Shown: piece after piece, positions 1-6,426 of the stretch
Layout: every line of letters begins with the position of its first letter
How positions within the stretch are numbered: the stretch's first letter is position 1
DNA from: JBLNBU01 sp050260215
Lineage (GTDB): Bacteria > Pseudomonadota > Alphaproteobacteria > Rhodospirillales > Magnetospirillaceae
NCBI GenBank assembly: GCA_050260215.1
Contig: JBLNBU010000238.1
Coordinates: 1 to 25,012 of the forward strand
DNA length: 25,012 bases
Direction of reading: 5' to 3'
Program-made: the position numbers and the translations under genes
Notes under the pieces: generated by a model
Database searches by the model: none
Told to the model about the DNA's origin: nothing
Seen by the model: the letters and a program-made list of their open reading frames with translations, nothing else

Positions 1-44
1 GCCGTGGCGGGGGGCAGTTGGTGTTGTTGTGGGTCGTGGGCTAA

Positions 45-155
45 TACGTGTGGCGCACCCTGGAGTCAGCCGGCGGCGGGCCGCGCTTCCTGGTCGAGGA
101 CGCCACCCCCCGCCAACCCGCCGAGGCCCGGCGGGAAACAGCCGAGAGCCTGTGA
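45..155 (+). pseudogene. Possible 3' end of an upstream gene (36-codon coding-like tail)
   Basis: The frame that ends at TGA 153-155 reads as plausible protein (VWRTLESAGGGPRFLVEDA and onward, rich in Ala, Glu and Arg). Its stop overlaps the ATG of the amidotransferase gene in the same TGATG style used throughout this window. Upstream in that frame there is a TAA at 42-44, and bases 1-44 look non-coding and T/G-rich in all frames. It could be the tail of a frameshifted or truncated gene, a short ORF starting at GTG 48, or chance. No family is recognised. Only the overlap and the amino-acid composition support it. Confidence 0.3.
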
Positions 156-1330
156 TGTCCGCAAGCCCGTACCAGATCTGCAAGCGCTGCATCATCGACA
201 CTACGGTGCCGCGGGCGCGGTTCGACGCCGAGGGCATCTGCTCGTACTGCCACGAGCAGGACATGCTGGACCAGATCTACCCGCTGACGCCCCAGGGCCA
301 GGCCCGTTTCGAGGCCATGCTGGAGCGCATCCGCCGCGACGGCCACGGCAAGCCCTATGACTGCGTTATCGGCATCAGCGGTGGTCGCGACAGCACCTAT
401 ACCCTGCTCAAGGCCAAGGAATGGGGCCTGCGCCCGCTGGCAGTGCACTTCAACGACGGCTTCGGCAACCCGAAGGCCGGCGAGAACATGCGCCGCACCA
501 CCGACATCCTGAAGGTGCCCATGCGCACCATCACCTCGGACTGGCGCGAATCCAAGGACCTGCGCATCGCCTGCCTGAAGGCCTCGGTGCCGGACCTAAA
601 CCTGGGCTGCGACATCGGAGTGGCTTGCGCCCTGTTCGGTGTGGCAACCGCCGAGAACCTGGGCTACGTGGTGATCGGCCAGTCCTTCCGCACCGAAGGC
701 ATTGCACCGCTGGAATGGAACTACCTGGACGGGCGTTACCTGCGGGCCATCGTTGACCAATTCGGCACGGTGCCGTTGCGCCCCTGGAAGCCGGCGGACC
801 CGGGCTATAACCTGGGGTTCAAGGAACTCGCCTATTACACCCTGTGGCGCCGCATCAAGACCGTGATGCCCCTGTACCATGTGCCCTACGTGCGCAAGGA
901 CGTGGATACCATCATCTCCGAGCAGGTGGGCTGGCAGAACACCGGCGCCCACTACTTCGACGACCTCTATCAGTCGCTGATGTTCTACGTGCACCGGGTC
1001 AAGCACGGCATCGACCGGCGTCGGTACAATTACTCGGCCCTGATTCGCTCGGGCCAGATGGACCGCAGCGAGGCCATCGAGCGGCTGAAGGAGCCCTACG
1101 TCATCGAGGACCCCGACGTCATCCGCCTGTGCATCAAGCGCCTCGGCCTGACCCAGGATGATTTCGAGGCTATGATGGCGCTGCCGCCCAAGACCTTCAT
1201 GGACTATCCCAATAACCTGGCGCTGCTGCGCCGGGCCAAGCCGGTGATCGCCCTGCTGGCGGCACTGCACCTGATCCCCAAGCCGACCTATCACAAATAC
1301 TGCGGCGAGATGGCGGGGGCAGCCCCCTAG
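155..1330 (+). CDS. N-acetyl sugar amidotransferase (WbpG/PseA-type)
   Basis: This 391-residue protein is a PP-loop ATP pyrophosphatase that probably converts an N-acetyl group on a nucleotide-linked sugar into an acetamidino group in the cytoplasm. The PP-loop SGGRDS lies at residues 75-80 (YDCVIGISGGRDST). An N-terminal zinc-ribbon-like pair, C9-x2-C12 and C29-x2-C32, is typical of this family. ATG 155 was chosen although the frame is open from 29, because the family begins with the CxxC ribbon and the extra upstream residues look non-coding. In the WbpG system, HisH- and HisF-like partners deliver ammonia; neither is in the window, whereas the PseA type works without them. The stop TAG lies within a CTAG shared with the convergent gene. 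The family call is firm; the exact sugar is unknown. Confidence 0.9.
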   Translation: MSASPYQICKRCIIDTTVPRARFDAEGICSYCHEQDMLDQIYPLTPQGQARFEAMLERIRRDGHGKPYDCVIGISGGRDSTYTLLKAKEWGLRPLAVHFNDGFGNPKAGENMRRTTDILKVPMRTITSDWRESKDLRIACLKASVPDLNLGCDIGVACALFGVATAENLGYVVIGQSFRTEGIAPLEWNYLDGRYLRAIVDQFGTVPLRPWKPADPGYNLGFKELAYYTLWRRIKTVMPLYHVPYVRKDVDTIISEQVGWQNTGAHYFDDLYQSLMFYVHRVKHGIDRRRYNYSALIRSGQMDRSEAIERLKEPYVIEDPDVIRLCIKRLGLTQDDFEAMMALPPKTFMDYPNNLALLRRAKPVIALLAALHLIPKPTYHKYCGEMAGAAP

Positions 1331-2196
1331 GCCTGCGCCTTGGCCGGGGTTCCCCATGCCCGCACCCCGGCGGGCAGGTCGGACTTGACGAACGACATCG
1401 CCCCCACCGAGGTGCCGGCCCCGATGGTGACCCCGGCACCCACCATCACTCCCGGCGCAATCCAGCAGTTTTCACCCAGCTGAACGCTGCCCGCCAGCAT
1501 GGCGGTGTCGACGATTCGACTGCCGCGGCCGACGATGCAGTTGTGGGCGATGTTGCACAGGCTGCCGATCAGCACCTGCTCGCCGATGTCGGTGAAGCCG
1601 CCGAACAGCGCACGGTCGACGATGCTGTTGGCCTGCACGTGAACGCCGTTGCCCAGGCGAACGCCGCCGCCGTGCGGCATCACCGTCCAGGTGCCGTCAA
1701 TGTTGCGCGGATCGAAGCCGTCGGCACCGATGGTCACCCCCGGCCAGATCACCACGTCGTCGCCGATGATGGTGTTTTCGAGGACGGTGGCATTGGGGCC
1801 GATGCGGGTGCGCCGGCCGATGCGGACGTTCTTTTCGGCGACGAAGGCGCGCGGATGAACCTGGGCGTCCGGGGCGATCTCGGAGGGAAAGTCCTGCCAG
1901 TAGTGGCCCGGGCGGGCGAGCAGGCGCAGATGGATGCGGAACAGGATTTCCAGCGGCTTTTCGGCGACGGCAAGGGCGTAGCGCTCGGGAACCAGCGCCG
2001 CCGTGCCGGGGCTGGCGATCACCGCGACGATGTTCGGGTTGTCGCTCAACTGCGGCAGGAAGGCCGGATCGTAAAGCGCCGCCACCACCCGCTCCTGCAC
2101 CGAGCGCAGGTAGCCCGGATGGCTGAACGCCCCGTCGCGCGACACGCTCGCCTCCAACCCGGCGACGGCTTCGGAAAGGTTGATCGTCTGGGCCAT
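1327..2196 (-). CDS. LpxD-like left-handed beta-helix acyltransferase
   Basis: This 289-residue protein has a mixed alpha/beta N-terminal part (about 1-105) followed by hexapeptide repeats from about 108 to 275. It carries two hallmarks of LpxD, the UDP-3-O-acylglucosamine N-acyltransferase: GADGF at 157-161 and IAHN at 216-219. The latter holds the presumed catalytic His218. It is shorter than canonical LpxD (about 340 residues), and its N-terminal region does not resemble the usual lipid A enzyme. A role in acylating an amino sugar of a surface glycan is therefore more likely than housekeeping lipid A synthesis. It follows the deacetylase gene by only 2 nt, so the two are probably co-transcribed. 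Start ATG at 2196 (CAT on the plus strand). Its TAG overlaps the stop of the convergent amidotransferase gene. Confidence 0.82.
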   Translation of the reverse strand: MAQTINLSEAVAGLEASVSRDGAFSHPGYLRSVQERVVAALYDPAFLPQLSDNPNIVAVIASPGTAALVPERYALAVAEKPLEILFRIHLRLLARPGHYWQDFPSEIAPDAQVHPRAFVAEKNVRIGRRTRIGPNATVLENTIIGDDVVIWPGVTIGADGFDPRNIDGTWTVMPHGGGVRLGNGVHVQANSIVDRALFGGFTDIGEQVLIGSLCNIAHNCIVGRGSRIVDTAMLAGSVQLGENCWIAPGVMVGAGVTIGAGTSVGAMSFVKSDLPAGVRAWGTPAKAQA

Positions 2197-2198
2197 GG

Positions 2199-3017
2199 TC
2201 AGTCCCGCCAGTGTCGGTAGAGGGCGTCGAGAGAGGTGAACCCGTGGCCGCGGCGCCGGATCTCCGCCAGGGCATCGAGGACGAAAGTGCGCACGCCGCC
2301 GCCGGCATGCCGCATGCGCTGCATCCCCTCGGCGTCAAGCCTGGTGATCAGCGGCTTGTGGCCTTCGTAGAACTCGTGGTCGGGAATGTTCAGCGCGAAC
2401 ATGAACGGGTGGACGCTGAGGATCTTCAGTCCCGGGGTGAAGAACCGTTCCGCGTAGGCTGAAAAATCCCAGCTGCCGCCCCGGCGCCAATGGATGTCGT
2501 CGCCCCAGAAAATCGGAAAGCGCGGGATGCCGATCCACATTTCCAGCGGCACCAGGTTGGACTGCAGGTAGAGGGCGAGGTTGCTGTCGTAGCGGATCCC
2601 GCGGCCGACCAGCTCGATCAGCGCCGGCGAACTGTCGTACATGGCGTGCGACCGCGAACAGGCCGCGTCGGGGACCAGGCCGAGCACGTGATCGATCACG
2701 CCGGCCGGCGTGTCGCCATGGCTGGATCCGGGCAGGAAGTTGGGGTGGATTTCCAGGCGCACCGATCCGCCGCGCTGCCGCCGCGACAATTCACTGCTCG
2801 CATGGGTGACGAAGGCGGTCGGCACCACGTCGAAACCGGCCACGGTGTCGCACAGGTCGGCGATGCACGCTTCGGACGCCCAGTCGATGTCGGAGGTGAA
2901 GACGAAGACGGGCCCGGTTTCCCAAGGCGCCCGGTTGGTTGACTTGCTCACGCGTGCTGTCCCGGCCGGTCGTTCGCCGGGATGATAGGGCACGCCCGGC
3001 GTGCCGACAATTGCCAT
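2199..3017 (-). CDS. Polysaccharide deacetylase-like protein, WbmS type
   Basis: This 272-residue protein is probably a metal-dependent deacetylase of the NodB/CE4-like fold that removes an N- or O-acyl group from a glycan or sugar precursor. VFVFTSDIDWASEA (about 37-50) has the D-x-D signature of the WbmS family. Candidate metal or catalytic residues are D43, D45, H91 (EIHPN) and H100 (GSSHGD). No signal peptide is evident, so a cytoplasmic substrate is favoured. The start is placed at ATG 3017, behind AGGAAAGG. The frame stays open to 3107, and a GTG at 2951 just before the conserved core is an alternative. It is first in a two-gene minus-strand operon, with the acyltransferase ATG 2 nt after its stop, and diverges from the oxidoreductase at 3082. 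Confidence 0.75.
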   Translation of the reverse strand: MAIVGTPGVPYHPGERPAGTARVSKSTNRAPWETGPVFVFTSDIDWASEACIADLCDTVAGFDVVPTAFVTHASSELSRRQRGGSVRLEIHPNFLPGSSHGDTPAGVIDHVLGLVPDAACSRSHAMYDSSPALIELVGRGIRYDSNLALYLQSNLVPLEMWIGIPRFPIFWGDDIHWRRGGSWDFSAYAERFFTPGLKILSVHPFMFALNIPDHEFYEGHKPLITRLDAEGMQRMRHAGGGVRTFVLDALAEIRRRGHGFTSLDALYRHWRD

Positions 3018-3020
3018 GTG

Positions 3021-3028
3021 CCTTTCCT
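3021..3028 (-). promoter_or_regulatory. Ribosome binding site fixing the deacetylase start
   Basis: Read on the minus strand, AGGAAAGG lies just upstream of ATG 3017, with AGGA 7 nt from the start codon. It favours this ATG over the upstream in-frame ATG at 3107, which lies inside the divergent gene. Confidence 0.5.
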
Positions 3029-3055
3029 TGACGGCGCGCCCCGCCGTGCGATACC
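3028..3055 (+). promoter_or_regulatory. Putative sigma-70 promoter for the 3082-5431 operon
   Basis: TTGACG (3028-3033) is followed after 16 nt by GATACC (3050-3055), which fits a housekeeping -35/-10 pair moderately well. It lies in the 64-nt gap between divergent genes, about 27 nt before GTG 3082. The -35 overlaps the ribosome binding site of the minus-strand deacetylase, so the two directions may interfere. The -10 match is weak. Confidence 0.3.
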
Positions 3056-3069
3056 TGGACGGGACAGCG

Positions 3070-3077
3070 AGGAGGGG
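3070..3077 (+). promoter_or_regulatory. Strong Shine-Dalgarno selecting GTG 3082
   Basis: AGGAGGGG lies 4 nt before GTG 3082. It decides the start of the oxidoreductase in favour of GTG rather than the upstream in-frame ATG at 3001, which would lie within the divergent gene and its leader. Confidence 0.7.
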
Positions 3078-3081
3078 GCGC

Positions 3082-4113
3082 GTGAGCAACCAAAGGATCA
3101 TCGGCATCGGCCTGGTCGGCTACGGCTATTGGGGCCCCAATCTTGCCCGCAACATCGCGCGGCGCGCCGACTGCCGGCTGGTCACCATCTGCGACCGGTC
3201 GCCGGCCCGCGCCGAGGTCGCGCGCCAGCACTTCCCGCACACCCACGTCACCACCGAATTCGAGGAGATGCTGGCTGACCCGGCCATCGACGCCATCGTC
3301 GTCGCCACGCCGGTCGAGGCCCATTTCCGCCTGGCCAGCGCAGCACTTGAGGCCGGCAAGGACGTGCTGGTCGAAAAGCCGCTGACCGCCGACGTCGCCG
3401 AGGCCGAGGCCCTGGTCGACCTGGCGCGGCGCAAGGGCCGCATACTGGCGGTCGACCATACCTTCCTGTTCACCGGCGCGGTGATGCGCATGCGCCAGTT
3501 GGTCGAGAGCGGCGAGATCGGCGACGTCGTCTACATGGACTCGGTGCGGGTCAACCTGGGGCTGTTCCAGCACGACGTCAACGTCATCTGGGACCTGGCG
3601 CCCCACGACCTGTCGATCTTCCAGTACGTCACCGGCCTGCGGCCGACCGCTGTCCGCGCGCTGGGCCACCGCACCCACTCGGACCTGCACGAGAGCGTCG
3701 CCTACGTGCACCTGGAATACGGCGGCGCCTCGGTGGCGCATTGCCACCTGAACTGGGTGTCGCCGGTCAAGCTGCGCATATCCATGTTCGGCGGAACCAA
3801 GAAGATGATCGTCTACGACGACATGGAGCACAGCGAGAAGATCAAGATCTACGACAAGGGCGTCACCGTCAGCGACATCGACCGCGACACCTACAACAAG
3901 GTCCGCGTCGACTATCGCACCGGCGACATGTGGGCGCCCAAGCTGTCCATGCGCGAAGCCCTCGACCTCGAGGTCGAGGAGTTCGTCGCCTGCGTCCGCG
4001 ACCGCACCCGCCCGCGGGTCGACGGCGAGTTCGGCCTGGACATCGTCCGCCAGCTGGCCGCCTGCCAGGCCTCCATCGATGCCGGCGGCGAACGGGTCGA
4101 GATCGCGCGATGA
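3082..4113 (+). CDS. Gfo/Idh/MocA family sugar dehydrogenase (WbpB/WlbA-like)
   Basis: This 343-residue NAD(P)-dependent oxidoreductase probably oxidises a hydroxyl of a nucleotide sugar; C3 of a UDP-GlcNAc derivative is the best guess from the neighbouring acyltransferase. A Rossmann glycine motif GYGYWG is at 13-18, the family EKP signature at 98-100, and a catalytic-type His at 175 in DLAPHDLSI. The C-terminal alpha/beta domain follows. Length is normal for the family. Translation starts at GTG 3082 behind AGGAGGGG. Its TGA overlaps the ATG of the hexapeptide acyltransferase by 4 bp. The pairing recalls WbpB-WbpD in the UDP-GlcNAc(3NAc)A pathway, but the aminotransferase (WbpE) that should act between the two is not in this window. 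Confidence 0.88.
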   Translation: MSNQRIIGIGLVGYGYWGPNLARNIARRADCRLVTICDRSPARAEVARQHFPHTHVTTEFEEMLADPAIDAIVVATPVEAHFRLASAALEAGKDVLVEKPLTADVAEAEALVDLARRKGRILAVDHTFLFTGAVMRMRQLVESGEIGDVVYMDSVRVNLGLFQHDVNVIWDLAPHDLSIFQYVTGLRPTAVRALGHRTHSDLHESVAYVHLEYGGASVAHCHLNWVSPVKLRISMFGGTKKMIVYDDMEHSEKIKIYDKGVTVSDIDRDTYNKVRVDYRTGDMWAPKLSMREALDLEVEEFVACVRDRTRPRVDGEFGLDIVRQLAACQASIDAGGERVEIAR

Positions 4114-4607
4114 CCACCGACCCCACCGTACGGATCGCCCCCGACGTCAAGCTTGGCCGCGACGTCCGCCTGTTCGGCTTCTCCAACCTCTACGGCTGCG
4201 AGATCGGTGACGAAAGCCGCATCGGCACCTTCGTCGAGATCCAGCGCGACGTGCGCATCGGCCGCCGCGTCAAGGTGCAAAGCCACACCTTCATCTGCTC
4301 GGGCGTCGACATCGGCGACGAGGCGTTCATCGGCCATGGGGTGATGTTCACCAACGACCGCTTCCCGCGCTCGACCACCGCCGGCGGCGAGCTGCAGGGC
4401 GCCGACGACTGGGTGTGCGAACCGACCCGGATCGGCCGGCGCGCCTCGATCGGCAGCAACGCCACCATCCTGTGCGGCATCACCATCGGCGACGAGGCGG
4501 TGATCGGCGCCGGCTCGGTGGTCACCCGCGACGTGCCGGCCCGCGCCGTGGTGGCCGGCAACCCGGCACGCATCCTGCGCTACCTGGCGGAAGGAGAGGA
4601 ACGATGA
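4110..4607 (+). CDS. WbpD-like hexapeptide N-acetyltransferase
   Basis: This 165-residue protein is built almost entirely of left-handed beta-helix hexapeptide repeats (for example CEIGDESRIGTFVEI near 30-44 and TRIGRRASIGSNATI near 108-122). It includes a loop NDRFPRSTTAGG near 81-92 and ends with GNPARILR, typical of acetyl-CoA-dependent sugar acetyltransferases of the WbpD/WlbB group. It probably N-acetylates an amino group on a UDP-sugar in the cytoplasm as a trimer. Start ATG 4110 overlaps the dehydrogenase stop by 4 bp. The frame is open further upstream but there it shadows the dehydrogenase. Its TGA in turn overlaps the next ATG. The specific sugar is inferred from the neighbouring dehydrogenase only. 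Confidence 0.87.
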   Translation: MTTDPTVRIAPDVKLGRDVRLFGFSNLYGCEIGDESRIGTFVEIQRDVRIGRRVKVQSHTFICSGVDIGDEAFIGHGVMFTNDRFPRSTTAGGELQGADDWVCEPTRIGRRASIGSNATILCGITIGDEAVIGAGSVVTRDVPARAVVAGNPARILRYLAEGEER

Positions 4608-5431
4608 GGCTCCGCCTCGGCATGGTCCAGCTGCTGGTCGAAGGGGGCGAGCCGGAGCGCAACCTGGCGCGCGCCGAGGAGTGGATCGCCAAGGCGGCGG
4701 CAAGCGGCTGCCAGATCGTCCTGCTGCCCGAGACGCTGGACCTGGTGTGGACCCATCCCAGCGCCAAGACCGAGGCCCAGCCCATCCCCGGCCCCTACAG
4801 CGACCGCCTGTGCGCCGCGGCCGCGAAGCACGGCATCACCATCTGCGCCGGGCTTACGGAAAAGGACGGCGACAAGGTCTACAACAGCGCCCTGCTGATC
4901 GACGACAAGGGCAACATCCTGCTCAAGCACCGCAAGATCAACATCCTCAGGGTGTGCTACGAGTTCTACGCCCCCGGCCGCAAGCTCGAGGTGGTCGAGA
5001 CCCCCTTCGGGCTGATCGGGGTCAACATCTGCTCGGACAACTACAGCGACGCGCTGGAGCTGGCCCATTCGCTGGCCCGCATGGGGGCGCAGATCATCCT
5101 GTCGCCGTCGTCGTGGACGGTCGACTACTCGGTCACCGAGGCCAACGACCCCTACGGCGAAAAGTGGTTCAAGCCCTATCACACCATCGCCAGCCTGTAC
5201 GACCTGGTGGTCGCCGGCGCGACCAGCGTCGGCTACATCGTCGGCGGCCCCTACGAGGGCAAGAAGAGCGTCGGCCGCTCGCTGTGCGTCGGCAAGGACG
5301 GCATCATCGCCGAAGGCCGCTTCAACGAGTTCGCCACCGACCTGGTGGTGGCGGAATTCGAGGTGCCGCCGCCCCACGAGGTCGGCACCGCCATCGGCGA
5401 GATGCTCAAGGCGAAGGGGCACTACCGCTGA
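4604..5431 (+). CDS. Carbon-nitrogen hydrolase (nitrilase superfamily)
   Basis: This 275-residue enzyme carries the full Glu-Lys-Cys triad of the nitrilase superfamily: E43 in LLPETLD, K111 in KHRKIN and C143 in GVNICSD. A supporting Glu at about 120 (CYEFYAPG) is also present. Family members hydrolyse amides or nitriles or transfer acyl groups from amides. No membrane segments are seen, so it is not the Lnt apolipoprotein acyltransferase. Start ATG 4604 overlaps the acetyltransferase stop by 4 bp, indicating one operon with the sugar dehydrogenase. Its 3' end overlaps the convergent membrane-protein gene by 26 bp. The substrate is unknown. An amide-bearing sugar, or ammonia release from an amide donor, would fit the context, but this is speculation. 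Confidence 0.87.
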   Translation: MRLRLGMVQLLVEGGEPERNLARAEEWIAKAAASGCQIVLLPETLDLVWTHPSAKTEAQPIPGPYSDRLCAAAAKHGITICAGLTEKDGDKVYNSALLIDDKGNILLKHRKINILRVCYEFYAPGRKLEVVETPFGLIGVNICSDNYSDALELAHSLARMGAQIILSPSSWTVDYSVTEANDPYGEKWFKPYHTIASLYDLVVAGATSVGYIVGGPYEGKKSVGRSLCVGKDGIIAEGRFNEFATDLVVAEFEVPPPHEVGTAIGEMLKAKGHYR

Positions 5432-6386
5432 TCAGCCGGCCGGCGACGCCGGCCAGCAACATGGCCAGGCTGGCGGCGACGTAGGCCACCGCGCCGACGA
5501 CGAAGCCCTGCTCGGCGCTGAAGCCGGCGGCGGCGAACAGGGCGGCGAAGGCGGCCTCGCGCACGCCGATGCCCTGGGCGGTGAGCGGCACCAGCCGCAC
5601 CAGCTCGACCGCGACCGCCGCCATGGCCAGGAACAACCAGGGCACCTCGGCCCCCACCTGGACCGCCACCGCGATCACCGCCGCAGCCCACAGCCCGCAG
5701 CCCCCCAGCAGCGACAATCCGGTCAGCACCAGCGCACGGCCCGGCCGCCCCATGCGTGCGGCACCGGCCAGGAAGCGCAACGGCTCGGCCAGCCAGGGGC
5801 GCCCGGACAGGGCCGCCACCCGCTCGGCCAGGGGCGCCGCCGCGGCCAGGGCGACCAGGCCCACCGCGCAGGCGCCCCCCAGCGGCAGCAGCAGCGGTGC
5901 CGCCGGCCCCACCGCATCGGGGCGGAAGGCCAGCGCCAGGCCCAGGCAGACCAGGTAGAAGCCGAGGAAGGTGGCCAGACCCAGCAACCGTTCGCGCAGG
6001 ATCACCGCGGCAAGGGCCGCCTTGCCCTCGGCGCCGCCCGACAGGCGGACGAAGCGGTACAGGTCGCCGCCCACCTGCGCCGGGGTGAACGAGCTCAAGA
6101 AAATGCCGACCAGGTACAGGCGCATGTGCTCGCGCCAGGGCAGCGGCGCCACCCGGCCCACCATCAGGATCCAGCGCCAGCCGAGGATCGGGAATTCAAG
6201 GGCCACCAGCAGCACCACCGCCGCCAGCCCGGCGGGCTGCAGCCGGGACAGCGCCTGGGCCACGGCGTCGCGGTCCAGTCCGGCCAGCGCGGCTGCGGCC
6301 AATGCCAGCCCCAGCGCCAGCTTGGCCGCCGACACCGTGCGCGGGTGCGCCGAAGCCCAGTCTTTGAGGCTGGCGGTCGGGGTCAT
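5406..6386 (-). CDS. Multi-pass membrane protein, MprF/AglD (UPF0104) type
   Basis: This 326-residue integral membrane protein has about eight hydrophobic helices (roughly 20-36, 52-70, 88-100, 136-155, 164-184, 218-242, 248-265, 293-315). It carries the motifs of the lysylphosphatidylglycerol synthase transmembrane family: TPAQVGGD at 101-108, RERLLG at 131-136 and a GIGVRE-containing stretch at 269-280. In MprF this domain flips aminoacylated lipids. Many stand-alone homologues sit in glycan clusters with unproven function, possibly lipid-linked sugar handling. ATG 6386 was chosen because the frame upstream of it encodes hydrophilic, poorly structured residues and would overlap the divergent GT9 gene. 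It lies alone on the minus strand; its stop overlaps the hydrolase gene. Confidence 0.8.
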   Translation of the reverse strand: MTPTASLKDWASAHPRTVSAAKLALGLALAAAALAGLDRDAVAQALSRLQPAGLAAVVLLVALEFPILGWRWILMVGRVAPLPWREHMRLYLVGIFLSSFTPAQVGGDLYRFVRLSGGAEGKAALAAVILRERLLGLATFLGFYLVCLGLALAFRPDAVGPAAPLLLPLGGACAVGLVALAAAAPLAERVAALSGRPWLAEPLRFLAGAARMGRPGRALVLTGLSLLGGCGLWAAAVIAVAVQVGAEVPWLFLAMAAVAVELVRLVPLTAQGIGVREAAFAALFAAAGFSAEQGFVVGAVAYVAASLAMLLAGVAGRLISGSAPSP

Positions 6387-6426
6387 GGACAAGGCGGGCC
6401 CGGAAATTAGTCGAAGACAGCAACCC

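Noticed and set aside
29..154. Upstream start for the amidotransferase
   Set aside because: The extra 42 residues are Arg/Pro/Gly-rich and precede the conserved CxxC ribbon; ATG 155 overlaps the stop of the coding-like tail.
3001..3081. ATG 3001 as start of the dehydrogenase
   Set aside because: GTG 3082 has AGGAGGGG at the right distance and the Rossmann fold begins just after it.
2791..3831. Minus-strand open frame spanning the divergent gap
   Set aside because: It runs antisense to the dehydrogenase and out of frame with the deacetylase, and has no motifs.
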